This document shows positions 35,381 through 46,400 of a stretch of DNA of 64,000 bases, piece by piece. The number at the start of each line of letters is the position of its first letter. Position 1 is the first letter of the stretch. Under the pieces are notes generated by a model that was not told the origin of the DNA, did no database searches, and saw only the letters and a list, made by a program, of their open reading frames with translations. The stretch covers positions 8,554,501-8,618,500 of the forward strand of contig NC_081293.1 in NCBI RefSeq assembly GCF_030435805.1, written 5' to 3'. A program made the position numbers and the translations under genes. Source of the DNA: Mustela lutreola (Eukaryota; Chordata; Mammalia; Carnivora; Mustelidae).

Positions 35381-37239
35381 AAAAGTACCTTGACCTGCTT
35401 TACCTTAACCCAAACATGGCATTGCAAACCTGACATTCACAACCTCTGCACACTCTCACTTCCCATTACGAGATTAACTAAGACATGTTATTCCATAACC
35501 CAGTAGACATTTAGTAAGTGCTTGTCCCCTCAACTGCCAACTCCTCAAAGGCCTGTGAAAAAGAACTTTCTTTGCTCTCCAGCGAGGTATCTGTTCATAC
35601 CCATTTCAAAAACTCCTGTAAATTTCAGGCCGCTGTAAAACTTGCGAGCTTACTGGCTCCTTTTCTATACTATCAATATCATTTCCAGTTGGATCATCTT
35701 CACATCACCAATCTTAACTTCCTACTGAGTTTTTTAAAAACTTAACAAAGGTAACCTAAAATGTGAGCCACATACTGAAATGTTACCAGATCTGCAACTA
35801 TTCTTACAATATGTAGTGTTTTTCTGATTTCTCCAAGACCACTCTGCCCCGGGTATGGTGAGGTGAGTAAATGTGGTATGTGAAAGCGTGTAAATGATCT
35901 ACTGTACTGAGAGTGGGCACTGAGACCAGAATAATCATTAATCTCATTAACTCTAAGAACCACCAAAGTGGCTGAGGAAAGACCACAGGTACAAAAAGCA
36001 GTTCTGCTAAGATAAAGGAGGATCTGGGGCAACATCCGATTCATAGTAACAACGACGGAACAGATGTCACTGTCCTTCATGGTTTCTTAAGCTTTCAGAA
36101 CAACTCCCCTGGAAGAAAATTCCAATGAGCTTTCTCACTATTTCCTTACTTCCTACGATTGCTCTATGTTTTAAATAGTTAAAAAGATGTTTAAAACAAA
36201 CTCAACAGTCTAATAAATGAGCTATATTTTAACACTGTGAAAATTACTCAATGTTTGGTACTTGTGTACCAGATACTGTGTTAAATGCTGGGTATCCACA
36301 TGTAAAGACATCTTCTGCAGTTAAAAAAAACTCATAGTTTATTTGAGGAAAGTGAGAAAAGTACAATGACTGCATAGCATTTGGAGATAAATTTAACTAT
36401 CAATTAAGAAAATTTACCTTGGCTGTTCATGTTATATCATATATAAAAGGACAGCTATCCGAAGTAAAACTGGTATAAGGATTTTATAGTTTTCCCTTAT
36501 CCTGAAATCCAGTATTATAACCTATCCCTAGAGGAACATTAACATACCTCAAAATTCTGTGATTTTGCATAAAGATGAATACTTTTCAGAGGAGTATTCA
36601 AAAATGAGTTATGAGCATATTCTGTAGAATTTTTGATATGTTACTTATTCAGAACGTGCAAGTGTCACAAAAACAAAGAATAGCAATATACATCTTATGG
36701 TTCATTTAGCTTGCATGCTACTTTCCTTCCTTATAAATTTACCAAAAGAAGAGATGGTTCACCCAGAAGTCACTGCTGCGTCCCCAAGAAAGTAGGATCA
36801 AACAGTCCCATGCAACAGTCCATTTACAAAAGTTCAATTTAAGTCAGGTATTCTGAAGCTGGCGTGGACTCTTCCACAGATCCCATATTACTCATGCTGG
36901 TTACTTCTTCAGTCTACTTTTTACTGGATTCATTCCCATCAGTATACATCACTGTAGATTCAAGCAGAACAAGTTAATTTTTTTAAATTATGAAGATAAA
37001 ACATACAAAACCTCTTTGCAGTTTTCAGTAATTTAAGGGAATAAAGGGGTCTTAAAATGAAAGTGTTTAAGAATCTGTTGTAAGGCACACACGGCAACAA
37101 AACACAGTTATGTGATTCGTACCTACCTTATCCCTAATACCTCTATTTGTATTTTAAAGAAATCTCTTCCCTTAGTTTTATTTTTAAATTATTCTCTTTA
37201 CTAAGACTCTTGAACACTATCCCCTAATAAAACTCTACA

Positions 37240-37306
37240 GGGCCACCTGGGTGGCTCAGTCAGTTAAGCATCCAACTCGATTTTGACTAAGGTCATGATC
37301 TCAGAG
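37240..37306 (+). mobile_element. CAN SINE, 5' part only
   Basis: The tRNA-like head (ccacctgggtggctcagtca) is present but the sequence departs from the SINE near 37306, where an LTR-like fossil begins. Confidence 0.8.
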
Positions 37307-37309
37307 TCT

Positions 37310-38123
37310 TTGGGGGTCAGTCATGTAGGCAGAGAGCACCCGTGTGCTGACGTTATTCGGTTTTCAACCCTTTCAGAAGTCAATCTAATAGAATGTGACC
37401 CTTCATCATAAATCGTATTGTTTAGCATGACCTAGAGATGGTGGGACCCCATCTTTAACTGTCTTTCTAGTTAAAAGGCAGTTTTATCAAGCAGGATATT
37501 CAAACAGCTGAGAGGATATTTTCAGGAGCTGGGCAACTGCAAGTCTTTTTTTGGGAATGTGCAAGTTTTTTTTTTTTTTTTTAAAGATTTTATTTATTCG
37601 ACAGAGAGAGATCACAAGTAGGCAGAGAGGCAGGCAGAGAGAGAGGAGGAAGCAGGCTCCCTGCTGAGCAGAGAGCCCGATGCGGGACTCGATCCCAGGA
37701 CCCTGAGATCATGACCTGAGCCAAAGGCAGCGGCTTAACCCACTGAGCCACCCAGGCGCCCAAGGAATGTTCAAGTTTTGAACAAGTTAATCCTTTTAAG
37801 GATTTAAGTTTCTATAACCACCTTGATGGGGAGTACACTCCAGATTCCTCATCCTCCATCATCCCCCAGGTGCTGTCTGATCATCCTGGCATCTCATCAT
37901 CAAAAATTCTGTCAGGCTGGCTTAGCCAGAACTCGCCTAACCCATGATGATTTCTCTAAGTAATTTTCCACCAGACTCCCCACCTGTTCCTTGGGCATAA
38001 ATTCCTACTTGCCAACACTATATTCAGAATGGAGCCTCTTTCTATTTATGAACCTCTTTCTCTCAATGTCGTAGTTCTGAATAAAATGGTTTTTTTACCA
38101 TCCAGCTCTGGTTTTTCTTGACA
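37310..38123 (+). mobile_element. Probable LTR fossil with a SINE inside
   Basis: The right part (gcttagccagaactcgccta, then a poly(A) signal gaataaaatgg near 38081 and an end tttttcttgaca) looks like a mammalian ERV1-type LTR. The left limit is uncertain. A CAN SINE lies at 37571-37761. Confidence 0.5.
37571..37761 (-). mobile_element. CAN SINE inside an LTR fossil
   Basis: Target duplication gggaatgtgcaagttttt (37553) / aggaatgttcaagttttg (37763). Confidence 0.93.
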
Positions 38124-39241
38124 TACTTTAAAAGGGCAAGTATAGTACAGAGGAATTAGCTTAATCCTATAGGAAAGGGACTATCACCTGGTTTTGAATA
38201 ATAAACAGGATATTCCCTACATACCCGCAAAAGGGGCATTCCACCTGGAGGGGAAAGTATGTGTGCGTGTGGCAGGGAGGCAGTGTGTGGGAAGAGGCAG
38301 GCAAGAGTCACAGTACAAAGCGCTTTGTAAGTCATGCTAAGCAGTAAAGGTGACGATGACATCAAGAACCAGAAGAAAAAGACGGCAGTGCAGAGGATGG
38401 AATGGAGGTTATGAGAATGAAGGCTTATGACAGTAAAGAAACTCCAGGAATTGTTCAGATGAAAGTTAGTGCTTATAAACAAAAGACCCATAGATGAAGA
38501 AGAATGAGAAAGAAAGAGAACCAAGACCTGTTGATTTATTGAATGCATCGGAGTGAGAGAAGGGTAAACCACAGTCTTTAGTTTTTTGACTCCTGGTCAT
38601 TCAGCCTATTTAAGGAAGTCAAAATCCAGCTGGTAACATTGATCTCTTTCCTTTAATTGAAGATAGGTGTTTTTGAAGAAAAGTGTATTTTCCTTAGGAC
38701 TCCCCAAATTGTTAACACGAATGGACATTTATGACCACAGGAAGCAGGATATATAGAATGGAAAAACTGACGGAGATGACCTAAAACGAATCTGGAGTAC
38801 TGGAAATCTTCATAAACGTCCTAGGACCTTTACATTTAGGGACTCTGGAACTTATCTGTGATCGAATTCCCTTTTTTATTTCAAAAGATGAAAAACTCAT
38901 CTGCACAAGCCTTTCCAGGATGGGGACTGGGTGGAGGTGGTGGGGAGGCACCAGTTACCTTCCTATACCCCGAGGGGCAACTAGGAAGTTCCATCTGCTC
39001 CACTTTTCGGGACCCAAACGTAAAATCCAGCTCAGAAGCTCCTCCACCAGAGCGCCGAGAAGCCGGCCCCACTCTTTCCTCCCCTCCAGCGCTGAGGCCA
39101 CTGGACGCGAGGTCAGCCCCGTTGGCGTTTGGGCCTCACGCCAGCGCTTCACGGACTCGGCCACGTCCCGCCAGCGCCGCCACTACCCTACGAGTCCGGG
39201 ACGCTGTGCAAACCTCCGCCTGAGGCCCGAAACCACCCACC

Positions 39242-39780
39242 TGAAGAGATCCAGAGCTGAAAGAGTTCAATTGTGTGGAGCTTCTAACTTGCTTTTCTGT
39301 AACTGCTCTGCTGCTTTGCGGGTTGAACCTTGAGAAACAGGAGCATGGCCTTCCCCTTGTGTTCCCCTCCATTCCCCCGAGGCCCCACATCCTGAGCACG
39401 GTCCCTGCTTAAGAGATGTCCTTGAATTATGCTTGTGGTTAACAAAGAAGAGAACTGTCTTGTCCTGGCTTCACAGCCTCCCAGCTACACCGGAGCGATA
39501 AGACATGGCTAACTGAAAAATGTAAACTGTGCAGAGCATACCAGGAACTGTAACTGTGTAAAGAGGTCACTGTGATTTTGGCTTTGTACCAAGCCTTTGT
39601 CTAAAAACGATATAAAAACCCCATACTCCCTTGGATGAGGCTCTCAGGCTCTGCCTGATCTTCGGGTATGTTGCAGAGCCCCAGCATGCTGGAACAATAA
39701 AGCCCGTGCTGTTGCAGAAAGAGCTGCCTTGGTGTCGTTCCTCTGCACCTCCCTAGGTTGAGGTCTTCTTGACCCTAACA
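39242..39780 (+). mobile_element. Solo LTR, probably ERV1 (gammaretrovirus-like) fossil
   Basis: The element starts TG and ends CA (ctaaca) and is flanked by the 4-bp duplication cacc at 39238-39241 and 39781-39784. Inside are a TATA box (tataaaa near 39611) and a poly(A) signal (aataaa near 39695), in the order expected of U3, R and U5. No internal viral region is attached, so it is a solo LTR. Intact ends suggest an age within carnivoran evolution. Confidence 0.75.
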
Positions 39781-40309
39781 CACCCGCCGCCCGCTCCCCT
39801 GCTGCGGGCAGGAAGGCAGCGGCGTCCACCGCAGACAGACCGACGGTCCGCAGCAGGCCCAACGCGGCGCGTGCGGCCACCGCACCACTCCTACCTGACC
39901 ACTGACTCTCCTCATTAGACTGACCCTCCCGGGCCGCCCGGCAACCGTCGCCCACAGCCCCGGCCTGCCATGTCCGCGGGCCCACGTGCAAAAACGGTCC
40001 GGTTCCCCCGCGCCCGCGCCGCGCCTGCGCACACTTCCAGCCCTAGGCCCGGGAGCCGTCGGGGCGCATGCTCCGCCCTCGAGTTCTTCCACCGCGCAGG
40101 TTTGGAAGCGCGTGGCCGAAGCCGCCTGGCGCGCGCATGCGTGTCTCCGGCACCTGGTTTTCTTCCCCACTGGGCAAGAAGCGGCCGGTCTTAGGTTTGA
40201 AGCCAGCCGAGCCGGAAGTCGCTCTCCTTTTTCGCCTCCCTTCTGTCCTGGCGGAAACGCAAGCCCTGAAAGAGAGGTTCCGGACTCGGCCTGGGCTGGG
40301 GGAGGCTGA

Positions 40310-40473
40310 ATGGAGACCCCGGGCGAGGACGCGGGACTGACCCGCCGCCCGATGCTGGCCTCTTCCTGGGATGCGGCCCGCGGAGTCCTGGCCCACAGCC
40401 TCCGTCTGACCCGGGCTGACCTCGGCGCCCGGGACTTGGACCGGGAGGAACCGCTGACGCCGCCTGCCGCGGG
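40310..40473 (+). CDS. PAAT: PAAT exon 1
   Basis: Fifty-four codons plus two bases, [10 protein letters not shown] to PPAA, ending at GCGGG|GTGCGCC. The ATG context is GAATGG. The N-terminus is the part least like human as I recall it, so the exact start is somewhat less certain than the rest. Confidence 0.85.
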
Positions 40474-43400
40474 GTGCGCCGGGCCGGCGGGGACTGGGGC
40501 CGCCGCTGCGGGACGGTCGCGCTCCTCGGGGGGCCGGGAGGGCAGGCGGGGGCCGTGCGGGGAGCGGGTGTGGGCCCGGGATCCGGGAGCGGAGCGGGCG
40601 GCGGGTCTGGGCCGGGAGCGGCGGCCGGGGGCGTGAGTGCCGGGCGCGGGGCTGGCGGCCCGGCCCCCGCACCTCCGCGGGGTCGGCACCGGCCCCCGCC
40701 TCCCCCTCCCCGGCGCAAACGCACCGGCCGAGGCCTCGCGTCCCCCCGCGTCGGCGCTAGCACGTGTGGCCGGCGAGAGTCCCGTCCGCTTCCCGAGGGA
40801 GAAGATAGGCGGGGCCTCTCGGGGCCTCCCGCCTCCCGCTGCGGTGCGCGCCGCAGGGGCCCGGGGACGTTCCCGGTCGGGAGAAGGGAGTGCGGGGGGT
40901 GGCGGCGGCGGCGGAGGACGCGGTGGGCGGCGAAGCGCGGCCGTCCGCAGGGCCCGTTTCCTCGCGAATCTGTGCCGAGCGTCGGGCGGTGCTTGGGCAG
41001 GCGCGGGGCCCTCCGTGTCGACGAAGTGGGTCGGGAGGACCCGCGGCCCGGCCAGAGGGTCGCGAGCGGGGTTCGGACGCGCCGACTGAGGAGCGCGCGG
41101 GACGCGTTTCCTTTCAGCCGCGAGCCGGTGGTTTTGAAGAGCGGCCCGAGCGGCCCCGGGGAGCAGCCCTGCTTCCTTCACCTGAGCTGCGAGCCCGGCG
41201 GGGGCGAGGAGGTCGTGGCCGTCGGCCTTCTGAGTTCGGCCCGGAACATGGAGGTGTACGTGGGAGAGGAGTACTGCGGCACCAGCCGGGGCAAGGCCGT
41301 GTGCGGCGACCCGGGCGACAGGTCTGTGAGCGCGGGGCTCTCCGAGCTGCGGTGCTGTTGGCGGGTGGCCCGGCGCGGGCCGGTCCCGGAGCAGTGGGAG
41401 TCTCCCCTGAGCGTCCCGGAGACGGTCCGAGCCCCTCGCCCACGGCGCTCGGGGTGGAGGCGTCCGGCCCCGTGAGGCGGGGGGCTGCGTGGAGCCGACC
41501 AGTTCGCAGACCGGGTGCACTGTGCGGACTCCAGGCCGTCAGTCCTTCCTTACTGCCCCTTCTTGCCGTTCTCCCTGAACACGCGGTGGCCTGTTTTCAG
41601 AGGCAGTTTGGCAGTTAGTCTGGAAGTGAACACATTTTTCTGAAAGGAAGCCCATTACCAGTGGTGCCCAGGCCAAGACTGTGCCTCACCAGTCTGCGAC
41701 CTACACACAGTTCAGCCTGCTACAGCGTGACTTTTCTCCAGGTTCTGATGCAAAGATTCTACCCCGATTCAATCCCAGGATTTAAGGAATGGCTCAGAAA
41801 CAATTTTTCCTTATTTGAGTACAGTTGACATGCAACATTACGTTAGTTCAGGTGTATAACGTAGTGATTCAACACCTTTATGGGCCGTAAGGTGTTCAGG
41901 TCTAACTACCATCTGTTACCAGGAGAAAACTGCCGTCTGTTACCATACAGCATCAGTACAGTCTCAGTGAGATCATGCTATTTGAGTATCCTCTGTTACC
42001 ATACAAGGCTGTTACAGTGTCATTGACGAAGTTTCCGATACTGAACCTTTTTTATTCCTACTACCTATTTATTCTTTATCGCGAAGCCTGTGTCTCTCAC
42101 TGGCCTTCATCCATTTTGCCCATCCCTTTGGCAACCATCCGTTTGTTTTCTGAATTTTTTGATTCTGCTGTTTCTTTATGTATTCTTTTGGAACAACTCA
42201 TTTTTAAATGTAACTATTTAAAATAATAGGATTAAAAGTAACTTAAGTTTTATTTTCTTTTTAGTGAGCACAAAATTATTTTCTACAAAAAGTACTTAAA
42301 ATTGGAGTCTTCCAGTCATGCTTGTAAAATAAAGGTAAGTCATCACTAGCTTTTAACTAATTTGACAACTGCAAATGTTTTTGTATAATTTGTACTTGTT
42401 TTCTGTTGGTTCAGTAATATGGTTAGTCCAACTTTATTTTTGATTACATAAAAATATGTATCATGAAAACTATAAGCAGTTTTGGCTTATAGAGAAGGAT
42501 ATAGGAAGCTATATCAAGAAAGAAGGGAATTGGAGAAGTTTCAGAGAAGAGTATCCAGAAGTTAAAGGGATTTGGACTTATGTCTTAAATATGAAAAATA
42601 TCATAGAGGTGAACTTTAGTGTTCTCAGTGGAGCCTAGAGAAAAGTTACTGAGCAAGAAGGCGTAGGCCAGGATAGTCTTCCTGTTTTGTTGCCTAGTTA
42701 AGTGAGCTGGTGCAAGTCTCTTTATTTCTTTCGAACTACCTTATGGATAAATTAGCTGACCAAAAAAAAAAATTCTTTATATGTACATGAACGTTCATCA
42801 TCATTCCTAATAGCCAAAAGGTTACAAAGAAAACAACCCAACTGTCCATCACTAAATGTGTAAACAAAATATGGTGTACCCACAGAATGGAAAAGTATTC
42901 AGTCATAAAAAAAAATACATATAGAAACCCAGATGAAACTTGAAACGTACTGTGTGAAAGAAGTTGGAATCATAATATTGTATGAGTCTGTGTGTATATA
43001 TATATAAGGTCCAAAATGGGCAAATCCATAGAGACTGAAAGTAGATTAGTTATTATCTAGGGCTGCGGGGTGGGTATTGGTGGGATGGGGAGTGACTGCC
43101 AGTGATACATGGCTACTTTTTGGGCGATGTTCTAAAATTGCAATGGCTAGCACCAGAGCCATTAGGATACCAAAAAATAAACCTAATCAAAGAGGTAAAA
43201 GATCTATATTCTAAAAACTATAGAAAACTGATGAATAAAATTTAAGAGGACAGAAAGAAGTGGAAAAACATTCCATGCTCATGGACTAAAAGAACAAACA
43301 TTGTTAAAATATCTATACTACCCAAAGCAGTCATACATTTAATGCAGTTCCTATCAAAACACCGTGAGCATTTTTCACAGAGCTGGAACAAACAATCCTA

Positions 43401-46400
43401 AAATTTGTATGGAACCACAAAAGGCCCCATGTAGTAAAAAAAGTCCTGAAAAAGAACAGCAAAGCTGGAGGCATTAAAATTCAGGACTTCAAGCTGTACT
43501 ACATAGCTGTAGTCAAGACACTATGGTAGTGGCACAAAAACAGACATGTAGATCAATGGAACAGAATACCTAGGAATAGACCCATGACTATACGGTTAAC
43601 TTAACCTTCAATAAAGTGGGAAGGAATATCTAGTGGAAAAAAAACAGTCTCAGGGCCCCTAGGTGGCTCTGTGGGTTAAGCCTCTGCCTTCACCTCGGGT
43701 CATGATCTCAGGGTCCTGAAATTGAGCCCTGCATCGGGCTATCTGCTCAACAGGGAGCCTGCTTCCTTCTCTCTCTGTCTGCCTTTCTGCCTACTTGTGA
43801 TCTCTGTCAAATAAATAAACAAAATCTTAAAAAAAGAAGAAAAGACAGTCTCTTCAGTAAATGCTGTTGGGAAAATTGGACAGCAAAATGCAGAAGAATG
43901 AAACTGGACAACTGTCTTTCACCAGATCCAAAAAAAATATTTAAATGGTTGAAAGACCTAATGTGAGATAGGAAACCATCAATATCCTAGAGGGGAACAC
44001 AAGCAGCAACCTCTTTTCTTTTTTTTTTTTTTTAAAGATTTTTATTTATTTATTTGATAGAGATCACAAGTAGGCAGAGAGGCAGGCAGAGAGGAGGGGG
44101 GTGGAGAAGCAGGATCCCCGCTGATCAGAGAACCCGATGTGGGACTCGATCCCAGGACCCTGGGATCATGACCTGGGCTGAAGGCAGAGGCTTTAACCCA
44201 CCGAGCCATCCAGGCGCCCCCCAGCAGCAACCTCTTTGATCTTGGTTGGAGCAACTTCTTGCCGGAGGCAAGGGAAACGAAAGCCAGAATGAACTATTGG
44301 GATTTCATCAAGATAAAAAGCTACTGCACAGTGAAGGACACAATCAACAAAACTAAAAGGCAGCCTACAGAATGGGAGAAGAAATTTGCAAATGACATCT
44401 GATAAAGGGTTAGAATCCAAAGTCTTTAAAGAACTTACCAAACTTGACACTCCATAACTAAATAATCCAGTTAAAAAATAGAAGTCAAAAATAGACATTT
44501 TGGGGGGTGCCTGGGTGGCTCAGTGGGTTAAAACCTCTGCCTTCGGCTCAGGTCATTATCTCAGGGTCTTGGGATCAAGCCCCACATCAGGCTCTCTGCT
44601 TAGCAAAGAGCCTGCTTCCTCCTCTCTCTGCCTGCCTCTCTGCTTGCTTGTGATCTCTCTCTGTCAAATAAATAAATAAATGAATATATTTTAAAAAATA
44701 GACATTTTTCAAAAAAAGCGTAAAAATGGCTAAGAGACATGTGAAAGATGCCCAACATCACTCATCATCAGGGAAATGCAAATCAAAACCATGAGGAGAT
44801 ATCACCTGACACCAGTCAAAATGGCTAAAATTAACAACACAAGAAATAATAGGTGTTGGTGAGGATGTGGAGAAAGCGAAGGCCTCTTGAAATGTTGGTG
44901 GGAATGCAAATGGTGCAGCCACTCTGGAAAACAGTATGGAGGTTCCTCAGTAAGTTAAAAATAGAACTACCCTACCACCCAGCAATTGCTCTACCAGGTA
45001 ATAACCCAAAAGATAGAAAAATACAGATTCAGAGGGTACATGTACCCCAGTGTTGTTTTTGTTTTTAAGATTTTATTTATTTGACAGAGGGAGAAATCAC
45101 AAGCAGGTGGGGAGGCAGGCAGTGGGGGGGAGCAGGCTCCCTGCCGAGCAGAGAACCCGATGCGGGACTCGATCCCAGGACCCCTGAGATCATGACCTAA
45201 GCCAGAGGCAACAGCTCAACCCACTGAGCCACCCAGGTGCCCCACCCCAGTGTTTTTAGCAGCATTATCAACAATGATGTTTATAGTAGCCAAACTATGG
45301 AGAGAGACCAAATGTCCATTGGCTGATGAATGGTTAAAAGAGGTGGTATATGCCTACAATGGAATATTACTCAGCCATCAAAAAGAATGAAATCTTGACA
45401 TTTGCATTTCAACATGGAGGGAGCTAGAGTGTATTATGCTAAGCAAAATAAGTTAGAGAAAGACAAATATCATATAATTTTACTCATGTGGAATTCAAGA
45501 AAGAGAACAGATGAATATATGGGGGAGAAAAAAAGAGAAACAAACCATAAGAGACTTTTAAAGATTGAGAACAAACAGGGTTGTTGGAAGGATGTGGGTG
45601 GGAGATGGGCTAAATGTGTGATGGGTATTAAGGAGGGCACTTGTTATGATGTGCACTGGGTGTTGTGTCTAAGTGATGAAACACTGAATTCTGCTTCTGA
45701 AACCAGTGTTGCACTGTATGTTAACTAACTAGAACATAAAAAAAAAAAATCTAAAAAGGAAAAAAAAACCAATAAAATAAAACTGTAGGGGCGCCTGGGT
45801 GGCTCAGTGGGTTAAGGCCTCTGCCTTCGGCTTGGGTCGTGATCCCAGGGTCCTGGGATCGAGCCCCGCATCGGGCTCTCTGCTCAGCAGGGAGCCTGCT
45901 TCTTCCCTCTCTCTCTGCCTGCCTCTCTGCCTGCTTGTGATCTCTCCCTATCAAATAAATAAATAAAATATTTTTAAAAATAATAATAAAATAAAACTGT
46001 AATGGCTACACAACTCTGTGAATATACTAAAATCTACTGAATTGTATACTTTAAACCATTTGATTGTTTGGCATGTTAATTATATCTCAATAAAGGTGTT
46101 TTTAAATTTAAAATTTTTTATAAGGAAATAAATTCTTGCTATCTTTTTATCTCCACATTAGTTTATATAAGGTTACAAGACTTTAGAATAAGAAAAAATA
46201 AGTAATGTCAGCCTGTTGGTAGCAAATTTACAGAACTGATTATTCCAAGATACTATTTTGTATAGTATATATTAATAGCTTCCAGATGTATTTAAATAAA
46301 GTATTTCATGCATCCCACAAATATTTGAATGCCTAGTGATGCTAGGTACTATAATTAGGCAGGTAGGAATTAGCAGTAATATAAGGAATGACTGCCCTCA

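Larger units (their letters stand above)
33561..39237. other. Intergenic region between PSTK and PAAT
   Basis: No gene recognised. It contains one SINE at 35199, a truncated SINE at 37240 and an LTR fossil at about 37310-38123 with a SINE inside. From 38990 the sequence turns CpG-rich, the outer part of the PAAT CpG island. The stretches 33840-35180 and 35400-37230 hold nothing I can identify. The 138-codon frame at 38156-38572 (minus) resembles no protein I know. Confidence 0.6.
38990..41560. promoter_or_regulatory. PAAT CpG island, split by an LTR
   Basis: Very GC- and CpG-rich sequence flanks PAAT exons 1 and 2. It occurs at 38990-39237 and again from 39781, with a low-CpG LTR between. 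NRF1-like sites occur near 40020 and at 40132-40143 (one mismatch each), and an ETS/GABP-type core ccggaagt at 40212-40219. NRF1 and GABP often control nuclear genes for mitochondrial proteins, which fits PAAT. Confidence 0.7.
43150..45770 (+). mobile_element. Carnivoran L1, 5'-truncated, nested in an older L1
   Basis: Contains the 3' part of the ORF2 region (from about 43160, with cctatcaaaacaccgtgagc), the L1 3' sequences (gggaaatgcaaatcaaaacc, acaatggaatattactcagc) and the carnivoran tail (gcactgtatgttaactaact) with poly(A). The 16-bp target duplication aaaattgcaatggcta (43134-43149) recurs as aaaactgtaatggcta (45993-46008), two mismatches. Four CAN SINEs lie inside, and it is truncated at its 5' end. 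Confidence 0.85.
42775..46105 (+). mobile_element. Old L1 3' end (host of a nested L1)
   Basis: The older L1 is represented by 42775-43149 (agccaaaaggttacaaagaa, then the tggaaaagtattcagtcat type of 3' end) and continues at about 46009-46105 (gaattgtatactttaaacca, then atatctcaataaagg). A younger L1 and SINEs separate the halves. Confidence 0.75.

Noticed and set aside
38156-38572. Minus-strand frame of 138 codons
   Set aside because: No homology I recognise, no splice or promoter support, and intergenic position.
40474-41475. Open frame of 333 codons on the plus strand
   Set aside because: It contains PAAT exon 2 in frame, but most of it is intron 1 and intron 2 of PAAT. Splice sites and homology support only 41118-41321.
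39775-41520. Open frame of 581 codons on the minus strand
   Set aside because: It overlaps PAAT exons 1 and 2 in antisense, within extremely GC-rich DNA where stop codons are rare. The translation is low-complexity Pro/Arg/Ala with no known domain.
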